DNA of 42,127 nucleotides from Promethearchaeota archaeon (lineage in GTDB: Archaea > Asgardarchaeota > Lokiarchaeia > Sigyniarchaeales > SOKP01): positions 1 through 42,127 of the forward strand of contig JAGXNU010000001.1 in assembly GCA_019894815.1 (NCBI GenBank), written 5' to 3'. Each line of letters opens with the position of its first letter. Position 1 is the first letter of the stretch. Below are positions 1 through 6,647 of this stretch, in pieces. The notes under the pieces are model-generated. The model worked only from the letters and a program-made list of their open reading frames with translations, was not told the origin of the DNA and made no database searches. Position numbers and translations under genes: made by a program.

Positions 1-622
1 TGGCAGATCTCATCGCATCAAACAATTCCTCTTTTGTAGAAATTAACATTTTAGGTTGAATGGGCTGAGGTAATGTCTTAGGTATAGATCTTCCATGTCT
101 TTGACGGAATATTTCGAGCTCTTCTTTCTTTTGTATATTCTCTTCATCTCTAATAATGCTTGATATTTTAAAATGATGTAAAAGTGCTGATGTCTTTAAC
201 GCTATCCCAGATATCTTGTAATTAATCAGATCTTCTGATAACATGTTACTAAAAAACTTATCTACTAATGATGATAAATCATAGAACGCTACGTTTGAAT
301 CTTTCGCCAACTCAGGATCCAGAAGGCTTGAATAGGGAGGTTTTTGCCAAAATTTTAATTCTAATTTATCCTTATGTAGTAAAGCAGGGTCAAATTCCTC
401 ACCAGCAACCAATTCTTCCTCCAATTCTTCATCAGGAATCGCATCTTGAGTCCTATCAACAAACTCGGGATGACTCGCTATTGGCTCTAAGATCTTTATG
501 ATATCAGCTTTCTTCGATTTCGTGGGTATCTTTATGTGATTCTTACTCGCAAATTCTCTCAGTTGTTTAACATTCCATTCATTAAATTTATAAACCGTTT
601 TAGATTCTTCTGATTCTGGGAT
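1..622 (-). CDS. scpA: ScpA-like kleisin with N-terminal SAP-like domain (partial, 3' end outside window)
   Basis: About 207 codons are open on the minus strand and run off the left edge. Residues of roughly 17-45 (FNEWNVKQLREFASKN...IPTKSKKADIIKIL) look like a SAP DNA-binding helix-extension-helix. An acidic linker follows, then a stretch (KISGIALKTSALLHHFKISSIIR, broken here only for description) typical of the N-terminal half of archaeal ScpA kleisins, which bridge SMC heads. The frame opens after a stop at 623-625 with no ATG, GTG or TTG. The first codon after the stop is ATC at 620-622, seven bases after an AAGGTG ribosome-binding-like sequence. The start is therefore non-canonical, mutated, or affected by a sequencing error. 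The kleisin call is an inference from pattern recall; the open frame was translated by hand. A zinc-ribbon gene lies upstream and the smc gene is at the other end of the window. Confidence 0.7.
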   Translation of the reverse strand, partial: MPESEESKTVYKFNEWNVKQLREFASKNHIKIPTKSKKADIIKILEPIASHPEFVDRTQDAIPDEELEEELVAGEEFDPALLHKDKLELKFWQKPPYSSLLDPELAKDSNVAFYDLSSLVDKFFSNMLSEDLINYKISGIALKTSALLHHFKISSIIRDEENIQKKEELEIFRQRHGRSIPKTLPQPIQPKMLISTKEELFDAMRSA

Positions 623-765
623 TTATGAACACCTTTATTAACTTCATTAAATGTAAACGTAATGATTATTATTAGCTCTTATATCAATCAATTAAATTAT
701 CAAATTTTAAACTTTATGACTAGACAAAACAAATTGACTAGTTTAATAGATTAGCCTAATAACTG

Positions 766-782
766 AGATTTCCGAGAAATCT
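766..782. repeat. Perfect 7-bp inverted repeat, possible hairpin
   Basis: AGATTTC, CGA, GAAATCT forms a perfect 7-bp stem with a 3-base loop. It lies between the zinc-ribbon gene and scpA, 3' of the zinc-ribbon stop. It may be a terminator or processing hairpin. The rest of the 222-base gap (623-844) is AT-rich and holds the probable scpA promoter (TTTAAAAT on the minus strand near 700-710). Confidence 0.35.
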
Positions 783-844
783 GTGATTTTTCTGAAAATT
801 ATAAAATTAGGGAAAAAATAAAGATTATTACTCTCTCGAGGGCT

Positions 845-1150
845 TCAATCCTTTAACAAACCATCAAGTAATACCTTTAATATTCCCTGTTTTTCCGATC
901 TCGCTAAAATATCCGCTTCATCAAAACACTCTAAATCACTCTTATCAAATTCTAGGCCACAACTCAAGCATCCTATCAACTCATCACGATCTAGAATTTC
1001 CTCCCTTCTCCCACATCTCGGACATCGAAATTTTTTGTCTTTCAATAATAAAACCTCTAGTGCCATAAGAACATAAGTGACAGAGTGTCGCTTAAAAAGT
1101 TTTTGATGGATTTTTAATTGGAGAGGAGAGCACCCAGAAACAAAGATCAT
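845..1150 (-). CDS. Small zinc-ribbon protein, paralogue of the one at 41845-42066
   Basis: This 101-residue protein has a four-cysteine zinc ribbon (CPRC...CLSC) followed by GLEFDKSDLECFDEADIL. The same arrangement (CPRC...CPYC, ELTFNKTVLKCLSDDLIL) occurs in the gene after smc, so the two are paralogues. The start is uncertain. ATG at 1150 lies only about 30 bases from a TATA box (TTTAAATA at 1179-1186) and would give an almost leaderless message. An internal ATG at 1064-1066 gives a 73-residue protein, the same length as the paralogue. Neither start has a clear ribosome binding site. Zinc binding is inferred from the cysteine spacing. The gene is upstream of the scpA-like gene on the same strand with its own promoter, so a link to the SMC-kleisin complex is possible but unproven. 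Confidence 0.7.
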   Translation of the reverse strand: MIFVSGCSPLQLKIHQKLFKRHSVTYVLMALEVLLLKDKKFRCPRCGRREEILDRDELIGCLSCGLEFDKSDLECFDEADILARSEKQGILKVLLDGLLKD

Positions 1151-1178
1151 GTTTTGATTTTTTTAGCAAAAATGATCC

Positions 1179-1186
1179 TTTAAATA
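1179..1186. promoter_or_regulatory. TATA box TTTAAATA, usable in both directions
   Basis: This near-palindromic TATA element is about 30 bases upstream of the minus-strand zinc-ribbon ATG at 1150. It is about 50 bases upstream of a plus-strand 22-codon ORF with a GGAG ribosome binding site. Confidence 0.45.
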
Positions 1187-1221
1187 TGAAAAATGAAACC
1201 GTGATACACCCCCAAAAAAAA

Positions 1222-1234
1222 TTCTCCCGGAGAA
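1222..1234. repeat. Palindrome TTCTCC-C-GGAGAA, operator-like
   Basis: A perfect 6-bp inverted repeat with a single central base. Its right half contains the GGAG that precedes an ATG at 1238. It may be an operator, or it may sequester the ribosome binding site. Confidence 0.3.
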
Positions 1235-1237
1235 GCG

Positions 1238-1306
1238 ATGTTTTCAGGAACTTATAGAAGTTTGATAGAGATTAAAAGAAACGAAGAAGTCTCTACTAAC
1301 ATTTGA
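1238..1306 (+). CDS. Possible 22-residue mini-protein
   Basis: ATG at 1238 opens a 22-codon frame (MFSGTYRSLIEIKRNEEVST, then NI) ending with TGA at 1304-1306. It is preceded by TTTAAATA (1179-1186) and by GGAG five bases before the ATG. An 8-bp inverted repeat (CGAGAATT 1318-1325, AATTCTCG 1356-1363) follows the stop. Promoter, ribosome binding site, ORF and stem-loop are in the right order for a gene. However, the ORF is short enough to arise by chance and has no recognised family. It fills part of the 240-base gap before the 1184-residue orphan. Confidence 0.25.
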   Translation: MFSGTYRSLIEIKRNEEVSTNI

Positions 1307-1390
1307 ACTGATCCTTTCGAGAATTCAGTACAATGCTGGAGTCCAACGAGATTTTAATTCTCGCTATTATAATTTTGTCTAAAACCCAAT

Positions 1391-4300
1391 TTAAACATCT
1401 TTACCATCATATTTAACATTTCGTAAGGGGTGATGTTTTTTGAAAAAATTGGGATCCTCATGGATGTTTTTCACGAGTGTATCTCCATTTACAAAATCCT
1501 TTAAGATAAGATAATGATCAACTTGTAAGTATTCGAAGATCATGTCAAATAATTGCTTAAATTCACTTAACTCGCACTTTGGAAAATAGATTTTCATCAT
1601 TAATCCGTGAGTGAATTCTACCGGTTCATCAAATCCGTAAATGAAATACTTCCCTTCAATTTCATAGATAAAACCATAGTTAAACCAACCAAATATTTTT
1701 ATTATTGTGTTCACGGAATCTTGATTTAAATCTGGGATGATGAGATAAATGCTTTCTTGGAACCCCAAATTCTTTAAAGTTATGTAAGGGAAAATTAATT
1801 CTTTCTTCAATAAGGTTTGGATCCGTTCTACTGTTTTAACCTTCTTAGTTCCGATATAAGATTTGATATCGATAGAGCGATAATCGTAAATCTCGCAAAG
1901 ATCTTGGAATTCTGGAGAACTTAATCCATATTTAGGTTCCTCACCATTATCAGAAAACTGGAAAGTTTTTAGGTTTGGGATATTAAACTTGTACTCTTTA
2001 TTGAAAAGCACGTTTTGAAGGTGCTCTTTAAACATTATGCTATCGTAATCCCACCCCTCAGGAGTAAAATTCATTTCAAAATGAAATAATGCGTGAGTTT
2101 TTTTGATAACAAATCCACAATACTCCCGAATTTTATTTTCTGGAGCTAAAATATTATCTAATATCGGGTTATCAGATTGATTGGAGGAAAGAACATAGTC
2201 TATTAAGAATGGAATAGAATCATCGATACTTGCGGGATATTCTATTTTTAAGAAGTTAGTACCTAATAAGGACTTAAAATTAATTTGGTTTAAATCACTG
2301 GAATAGAAGTAAGTTGTAAATTTACTTAAGTTAAAGCGCTGGAATGCGGGAATGAATTTAATGGCCTTTACATGATTCTGGAAAAACAAATCCTTTTTAC
2401 TTTTAACAAATTCTTCACTTCTTAATATAATTTCTTCCATATTTAGATAAAAAGTTCTAAGTCTATCCAGAAGATCATGATCATAGATTTCATTTTCTCT
2501 AGCCTTACGATTATTCGCTAATTTCACTAATTTAATTATATCACCATCATCTGACCATAAAATCTTTTGATTCTCAAATTTTACCATTTTAAAATCCTGA
2601 TTTAAATCTTGAAAAGAACTTTCGATATACTTACCATATTGTTCATAGAGATCCTTAGTGTAAAAAAAATCTTGATTTTCATAATCATAGAAATTTCGTG
2701 TTGAAAAGCCTGTAATGAAACCGCTCCAAAGATGGTTTTTCCCATAAATCAGATTTTTTTCAAATATATTAAAAATAATTGAAATGAACAGATTTTTTTC
2801 TTTCTTTATTAACGCAGGTACAGAAATCTCTATGTGATAAAGATTTTTTTTAGTTTTTAAATCTCTTAACTTATTTATAAGTATTCTTGGAAAAATATTT
2901 GCTATTTTTGAAATATCTTTCTCAATTTCATTGTAATTTGAAATTAATAGTTGGAAATAGTCTCTTTCAAATTTAGTTGTAATAATGGTATTAATCAAAA
3001 TGGGTGCAATAATTGGAGGTTTATTAACAATATAATTCTCGATAGAGTTATCAAAAATATCAGACGTGATATCTTGAATCTGATATTCTTCATATTTTTC
3101 ACGTAATATCTTATCTTTAGCTTGAAATATATTAAATGCCAGTTTTTCATTAATAAGAATGTCAATTAATATGTTTAAATCAAATAACTTCAAAGAGGAG
3201 CAGATATCTAGTAAATTACTGCAGTATTTGAAAACTTTTACCTTTCTTAAAAAAACGGGTTTAGAATTAAAATAGGATGTGAATAAATTTTTGATGATGA
3301 ATTCAATTTGTTGTTTATTAGTTTTAAAAATCAGGTTATGTTCAATTGTCGTTGAAGGAAAATAATTTGATAAAAAATCATTTATTTCATCACAATTTTG
3401 GATTTCCTTATTTTTGATGATATTTTCTAAGTCTTTTATTACATCTAAATATATTTCAAGAACTGTTTTTAAAAAGAAAAATCCACCTTCTTTATATTTG
3501 TTGATTAAAGTAATTACTTCGGTTCTTATTTCGCTCTCTTTATATAGTTCTTTTAGATTTACTTTTAGATTACTTATCAAAGAGCGTTGAGATATAATCT
3601 CATCAAATAAATCAGATTTCAATATCTTAATACTTTCATCTCTTCTTTCAAATCCTAAACCACTGAATGAAAACCATCTAATCCGATCCAGAATTAAAAA
3701 ATCCAGAATTGATAAGTTTTCATTTACGGATTGTTCTGTGTACTCAAACTCAACCTTAGTTTCATATTTTTGTTCATATTCCTGATAATTTGGATTTGGG
3801 ATGATTTGATTAGTAAATCCCTCTTTAAAATAATTCAAATTTACCCTTTGTTTTTGATATATTCTGGAAAAAAAAGAATATTCAATTAAATAATTATTTT
3901 TTTTTAAATATTCCATTAGTTTAATGATATCATCAAAATATTTCAGAGGAAGAATTAAATATCCAAATATCGTGTTGGAAAAATCCTCCAGCGAAACTTT
4001 TGGAGAATTTATAAACGGAAAACTTTTAATAACTTTATTAATTTTAGTATAATCTAATATTGGATTAAATTTCATTACAAAAACTATTACTTCAATATTG
4101 ATTGCCCTCCAATTAATTAGAAATGAGGGTGATATAAAAGTTTTTTTTATTAATTCCATATTTTCTGTAAATTTCCTAAGACTTAACTCAGTTTTTAATA
4201 ATCCTTGCTCTTTAAAAGATTGAAAATACTTTTTATATTGCAATAAATTTTTATAATTCTTAATTTCCAAGAAGATAGTAATTATAGAGTATAAAGATTC

Positions 4301-4945
4301 AACTAATGGATTACTTGTCATTAAATTTAGTAATTTTTCTTTATATTTTTTAAAAAATATGAAGTTGAAAGAGTTATATTTGCTTCTAACTAAATCCGGG
4401 TGATCAATTAGATATTGAAAGAAAAATTGAATAGGATTTGGGTTAAATTTTAACATTTGTTCATTAAAGAATCTATCTAATCTGTCAAAATTACTTATAA
4501 AATTAAATCCCGCCGCTTCTAAGCTAATCTGCTGAATATTTTTATGTATAATGGACTTCCATTCATTTAGGTAAGGATTTTTTGAAAGAATAGTCATCAT
4601 AATTTGGTTAATAGCTAAATTTAATGATATATTATTTCTCAATTCCTCTTCCAAAAAGCATTTTAAAATTTCTCTCAAAAAAATAAATGGGAGGAATCTC
4701 AGATATTTCTTATTAATTTTAATTTTGAGCAAACCATCTTTCTTTTCTTGAATAGTTCCAAATTTGTAAAAATCAACATTTTTATCTGCTAAATTATCAA
4801 CAAGAAAAAATTGAAATTCTTTTATTTTTGGTTTAATCCCTAAATATTCTTGAAATTTATGAAGTAGATCTAGAAATATAACATTTGCATTTTTAAAATC
4901 CCTAGAAATCACGTCTATGATCTTAAGATCAGGCAGTTGAGACAT
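1391..4945 (-). CDS. Large orphan protein, 1184 residues
   Basis: No family was recognised. The protein is rich in Lys, Ile, Phe, Asn and Leu and looks soluble and mostly helical. It has no signal peptide, no run of membrane segments, no Walker motif and no cysteine cluster. An early segment (residues about 75-110) is a hydrophobic helical stretch containing FLREILKCFLEEEL but no HExxH. The start ATG at 4943-4945 follows an AT-rich leader with TATA-like sequence. It is divergent from the first mini-peptide gene, with about 105 bases between the two starts, so the genes share a promoter region. That arrangement raises, but does not show, a functional link to the peptides. Very long orphan proteins are common in Asgard genomes. 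The length of the uninterrupted frame makes the gene itself near certain; the function is unknown. Confidence 0.9.
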   Translation of the reverse strand: MSQLPDLKIIDVISRDFKNANVIFLDLLHKFQEYLGIKPKIKEFQFFLVDNLADKNVDFYKFGTIQEKKDGLLKIKINKKYLRFLPFIFLREILKCFLEEELRNNISLNLAINQIMMTILSKNPYLNEWKSIIHKNIQQISLEAAGFNFISNFDRLDRFFNEQMLKFNPNPIQFFFQYLIDHPDLVRSKYNSFNFIFFKKYKEKLLNLMTSNPLVESLYSIITIFLEIKNYKNLLQYKKYFQSFKEQGLLKTELSLRKFTENMELIKKTFISPSFLINWRAINIEVIVFVMKFNPILDYTKINKVIKSFPFINSPKVSLEDFSNTIFGYLILPLKYFDDIIKLMEYLKKNNYLIEYSFFSRIYQKQRVNLNYFKEGFTNQIIPNPNYQEYEQKYETKVEFEYTEQSVNENLSILDFLILDRIRWFSFSGLGFERRDESIKILKSDLFDEIISQRSLISNLKVNLKELYKESEIRTEVITLINKYKEGGFFFLKTVLEIYLDVIKDLENIIKNKEIQNCDEINDFLSNYFPSTTIEHNLIFKTNKQQIEFIIKNLFTSYFNSKPVFLRKVKVFKYCSNLLDICSSLKLFDLNILIDILINEKLAFNIFQAKDKILREKYEEYQIQDITSDIFDNSIENYIVNKPPIIAPILINTIITTKFERDYFQLLISNYNEIEKDISKIANIFPRILINKLRDLKTKKNLYHIEISVPALIKKEKNLFISIIFNIFEKNLIYGKNHLWSGFITGFSTRNFYDYENQDFFYTKDLYEQYGKYIESSFQDLNQDFKMVKFENQKILWSDDGDIIKLVKLANNRKARENEIYDHDLLDRLRTFYLNMEEIILRSEEFVKSKKDLFFQNHVKAIKFIPAFQRFNLSKFTTYFYSSDLNQINFKSLLGTNFLKIEYPASIDDSIPFLIDYVLSSNQSDNPILDNILAPENKIREYCGFVIKKTHALFHFEMNFTPEGWDYDSIMFKEHLQNVLFNKEYKFNIPNLKTFQFSDNGEEPKYGLSSPEFQDLCEIYDYRSIDIKSYIGTKKVKTVERIQTLLKKELIFPYITLKNLGFQESIYLIIPDLNQDSVNTIIKIFGWFNYGFIYEIEGKYFIYGFDEPVEFTHGLMMKIYFPKCELSEFKQLFDMIFEYLQVDHYLILKDFVNGDTLVKNIHEDPNFFKKHHPLRNVKYDGKDV

Positions 4946-4991
4946 TATATATAATTTTTTTATTATAATATAAATTCTTTAAACTTTAGGG

Positions 4992-4999
4992 TTTAAATA
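4992..4999 (+). promoter_or_regulatory. TATA box of mini-peptide gene 1
   Basis: TTTAAATA lies 59 bases upstream of the preferred ATG, with GGAGG at 5036-5040. The same element and the whole leader recur 265 bases downstream with only a few differences. Confidence 0.65.
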
Positions 5000-5050
5000 C
5001 TTTGATAGTAACTCATTTTTACTTTACTCCATCTTGGAGGAGAGATGAAA

Positions 5051-5170
5051 ATGAGAATTGGATATAAAGGATTAACGGTTTTTACGTCATTAATCGCATT
5101 TCTTTCTCTATTACAGATTACAATGTCCTGTTTTGCTGAAACATTCCCAGGCAGCCAAGGGGGACCTTAA
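5051..5170 (+). CDS. Secreted mini-peptide 1 (39 residues, tail ETFPGSQGGP)
   Basis: This short gene encodes a basic N-terminus (MRIGYKG), a hydrophobic core, a small-residue cleavage-like site ending SCFA, and a ten-residue tail ETFPGSQGGP. The layout is a Sec signal peptide plus a short secreted peptide. Signal peptidase cleavage after Ala29 is inferred from the A at -1 and C at -3. An in-frame ATG at 5045 would add two residues. I chose 5051 because it gives the same 39-residue length as the third copy and places GGAGG ten bases upstream. It has its own TATA box and a T14 run at 5198-5211. No homologue is recognised. It could be a peptide pheromone, another secreted signal, a toxin/bacteriocin-like peptide, or a tiny membrane protein. 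No processing enzyme was recognised nearby. Confidence 0.8.
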   Translation: MRIGYKGLTVFTSLIAFLSLLQITMSCFAETFPGSQGGP

Positions 5171-5197
5171 ATAAAAGGAACGCGATTGATTACTTAA

Positions 5198-5211
5198 TTT
5201 TTTTTTTTTTT
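5198..5211 (+). terminator. T14 terminator after mini-peptide 1
   Basis: Fourteen consecutive T residues begin 28 bases after the stop codon. T-runs are the usual archaeal terminator. A second T7 run is at 5235-5241. Confidence 0.7.
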
Positions 5212-5256
5212 GATTATCTTGATTAGTAATAATCTTTTTTTAGAGATTCAAAATAG

Positions 5257-5264
5257 TTTAAATA
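5257..5264 (+). promoter_or_regulatory. TATA box of mini-peptide gene 2
   Basis: TTTAAATA sits exactly 265 bases after the TATA of copy 1. The following leader (ATAGTAACTCATTTTTACTT onward) is almost identical to that of copy 1, and GGAGG is at 5301-5305. Confidence 0.65.
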
Positions 5265-5315
5265 CTTAGATAGTAACTCATTTTTACTTTACTCCATCTT
5301 GGAGGAGAGATGAAA

Positions 5316-5435
5316 ATGAGAATTGGATATAAAGGATTAACGGTTTTTACGTCATTAATCGCACTTCTTTCTCTATTACAGATTACAATGTCCTGTTTTG
5401 CTGAAACATTCCCAGACGGCCAAGGAGGACCTTAA
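5316..5435 (+). CDS. Secreted mini-peptide 2 (39 residues, tail ETFPDGQGGP)
   Basis: This is a tandem duplicate of mini-peptide 1 at a 265-bp period. Only four bases differ in the 120-base frame. One changes Phe to Leu in the hydrophobic core, two adjacent codons change GS to DG in the predicted mature tail, and one is silent. An alternative start at 5310 would add two residues; 5316 was chosen by alignment with the third copy. Promoter, ribosome binding site and T-run terminator are duplicated with it. Secretion and cleavage after Ala29 are inferred from sequence layout. Confidence 0.8.
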   Translation: MRIGYKGLTVFTSLIALLSLLQITMSCFAETFPDGQGGP

Positions 5436-5462
5436 ATAAAACGATCGCGATTAATTACATAA

Positions 5463-5478
5463 TTTTTTTCTTTTTTTT
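5463..5478 (+). terminator. T-run terminator after mini-peptide 2
   Basis: T7, C, T8 follows the stop by 27 bases, at the position equivalent to the terminator of copy 1. Confidence 0.65.
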
Positions 5479-5503
5479 ATTTTATTTAGTAAAATTATAG
5501 GAG

Positions 5504-5511
5504 TTTAAATG
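5504..5511 (+). promoter_or_regulatory. TATA-like element of mini-peptide gene 3
   Basis: TTTAAATG lies 57 bases upstream of the ATG. The leader differs from copies 1 and 2 but keeps a GGAGG at 5547-5551, nine bases before the ATG. Confidence 0.5.
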
Positions 5512-5560
5512 CATTCAAATGAAAATTTAGTGAATGGCTCCGATTTGGAGGTTAAAAAAG

Positions 5561-5680
5561 ATGAAATTAAGTCATAAAATGGTTTTTATTATTACAACTC
5601 TAGTTGCATTTCTTGCTCTTTTACAAGAAGCAACTTTTGGATTTGCTGAGCATTTTCCTGGTGGAGAAGGAGGACCTTAA
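5561..5680 (+). CDS. Secreted mini-peptide 3 (39 residues, tail EHFPGGEGGP)
   Basis: This is a diverged member of the same family. It aligns without gaps to the other two over all 39 residues. The basic start (MKLSHK), the AFL.LLQ segment of the hydrophobic core, FAE at the predicted cleavage site, FP in the tail and the terminal GGP are shared. The position of Cys27 in copies 1 and 2 is Gly here, which argues against a lipoprotein anchor. Its leader is unrelated to the 265-bp duplication, so this copy is older. It has its own TATA-like element, GGAGG and T-run. Because the protein pattern persists while the nucleotide sequence has diverged, selection on the peptide is likely. Confidence 0.8.
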   Translation: MKLSHKMVFIITTLVAFLALLQEATFGFAEHFPGGEGGP

Positions 5681-5700
5681 GCAAGTTAGGTGTAGTTATC

Positions 5701-5718
5701 TTTTTTATTTTTTTTTTT
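5701..5718 (+). terminator. T-run terminator after mini-peptide 3
   Basis: T6, A, T11 begins 20 bases after the stop codon of the third mini-peptide gene. Confidence 0.65.
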
Positions 5719-5844
5719 AATTAATGATATTGATCTGTATATTTCTAAACAATTGATATTGAGATTCTCAAAAAATTTTTTAACTATTTAATATTTATTT
5801 AGCATAATTTTCTGTTTTAAACAAAATAAATCTAACTGGAACTC

Positions 5845-5918
5845 GGGAGAGTGGCTTAGCCTGGTATAGCGCACGGCTGATAACCGTGAGGTCGGGGGTT
5901 CGAAGCCCCCCTTTCCCA
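5845..5918 (+). tRNA. trnI-GAU: tRNA-Ile (anticodon GAU)
   Basis: The cloverleaf was folded by hand. Acceptor GGGAGAG pairs with CTTTCCC with one G-U pair. The anticodon stem CACGG/CCGTG carries loop CTGATAA, so the anticodon is GAU. The T arm is GGGGG-TTCGAAG-CCCCC. The discriminator is A, no CCA is encoded, and there is no intron. Confidence 0.97.
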
Positions 5919-6017
5919 TTTATTCTTTATACCACTCTTGATGATAAAAAAATAAATCCCATTTATCCATAATTATGAATTTTAATTTTCAATCAACTGT
6001 TATTATTATCTAGAAAA

Positions 6018-6614
6018 ATGAAAGTTATTGTCATTTCAGGCACTCCTGGTACTGGAAAAACTTTAATCGCAAAAAAATTATCAGAAAAGATTAGTGCTAA
6101 AGTGATTTCATTGAGCGAGTTTGCCGTTAAGAAAGATTTAATTCTCTCATTTGATTCTAAAAGGGATACGTATGTTATTGATGAGCATAAAATTGTTCCT
6201 GAAATCATAAATTTAATCAAAATGGGTAGAAATCAAGATATTTCAAATCTTATTATTGAGGGGCACCTCACTGACATCATACCCGAGGAATTCATTGATT
6301 TAGTTATTGTACTTAGGTGTGAGCCGGATATTCTTAATGAAAGGTTAAAATTGAGAGGATATTCTAGGGAAAAAATCAATGAAAATGTTCAGTCTGAAAT
6401 TTTAGGAAACTGTGCGAACTTCTTTGTTGAAAAAGAAATGAAAAAACCCCTTTTGGAAATAGATACGTCTACGATTAACATTGATAAATTGGTAAATATA
6501 ATCGTTGAAATAATTTCGCGCGATAAAAATATTACAAAATATAGATTAGGATCTATAGATTGGTTAGAAAAACTTTCATCAGAAAATCGCCTTGAAGAAT
6601 ATTTTGACACGTGA
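6018..6614 (+). CDS. fap7: Fap7/adenylate kinase 6-type ribosome maturation NTPase
   Basis: A 198-residue P-loop kinase with Walker A GTPGTGKT at residues 8-15 and the NMP-binding and lid layout of the archaeal/eukaryotic AK6 family (IIEGHL, then a VLRCEP.IL..RL..RGYS segment). AK6/Fap7 has adenylate kinase/ATPase activity and acts in small-subunit maturation with uS11. The gene opens a plus-strand cluster of translation and tRNA-modification genes. The 33 bases between it and tgtA contain short TGATGC repeats but no convincing separate gene. Confidence 0.9.
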   Translation: MKVIVISGTPGTGKTLIAKKLSEKISAKVISLSEFAVKKDLILSFDSKRDTYVIDEHKIVPEIINLIKMGRNQDISNLIIEGHLTDIIPEEFIDLVIVLRCEPDILNERLKLRGYSREKINENVQSEILGNCANFFVEKEMKKPLLEIDTSTINIDKLVNIIVEIISRDKNITKYRLGSIDWLEKLSSENRLEEYFDT

Positions 6615-6647
6615 TGCTGATGCTGGGATAATGTGATGTGGATATAG

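Noticed and set aside
268..501. Plus-strand 77-codon ORF
   Set aside because: It lies opposite the scpA-like frame, which gives a recognisable protein; the plus-strand translation looks random.
5136..5138. Lipobox cysteine in mini-peptide 1 (lipoprotein rather than free peptide)
   Set aside because: TMSC is a poor lipobox and the equivalent position in copy 3 is glycine, so a shared lipoprotein anchor is unlikely.
4991..5480. Direct repeats at 265-bp period considered as CRISPR or mobile-element repeats
   Set aside because: There are only two close copies, each is a complete promoter-gene-terminator unit, and the third copy is conserved only at protein level.
6615..6647. C-box-like TGATGC repeats between fap7 and tgtA as an sRNA
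   Set aside because: The gap is 33 bases with no D box and no terminal stem.
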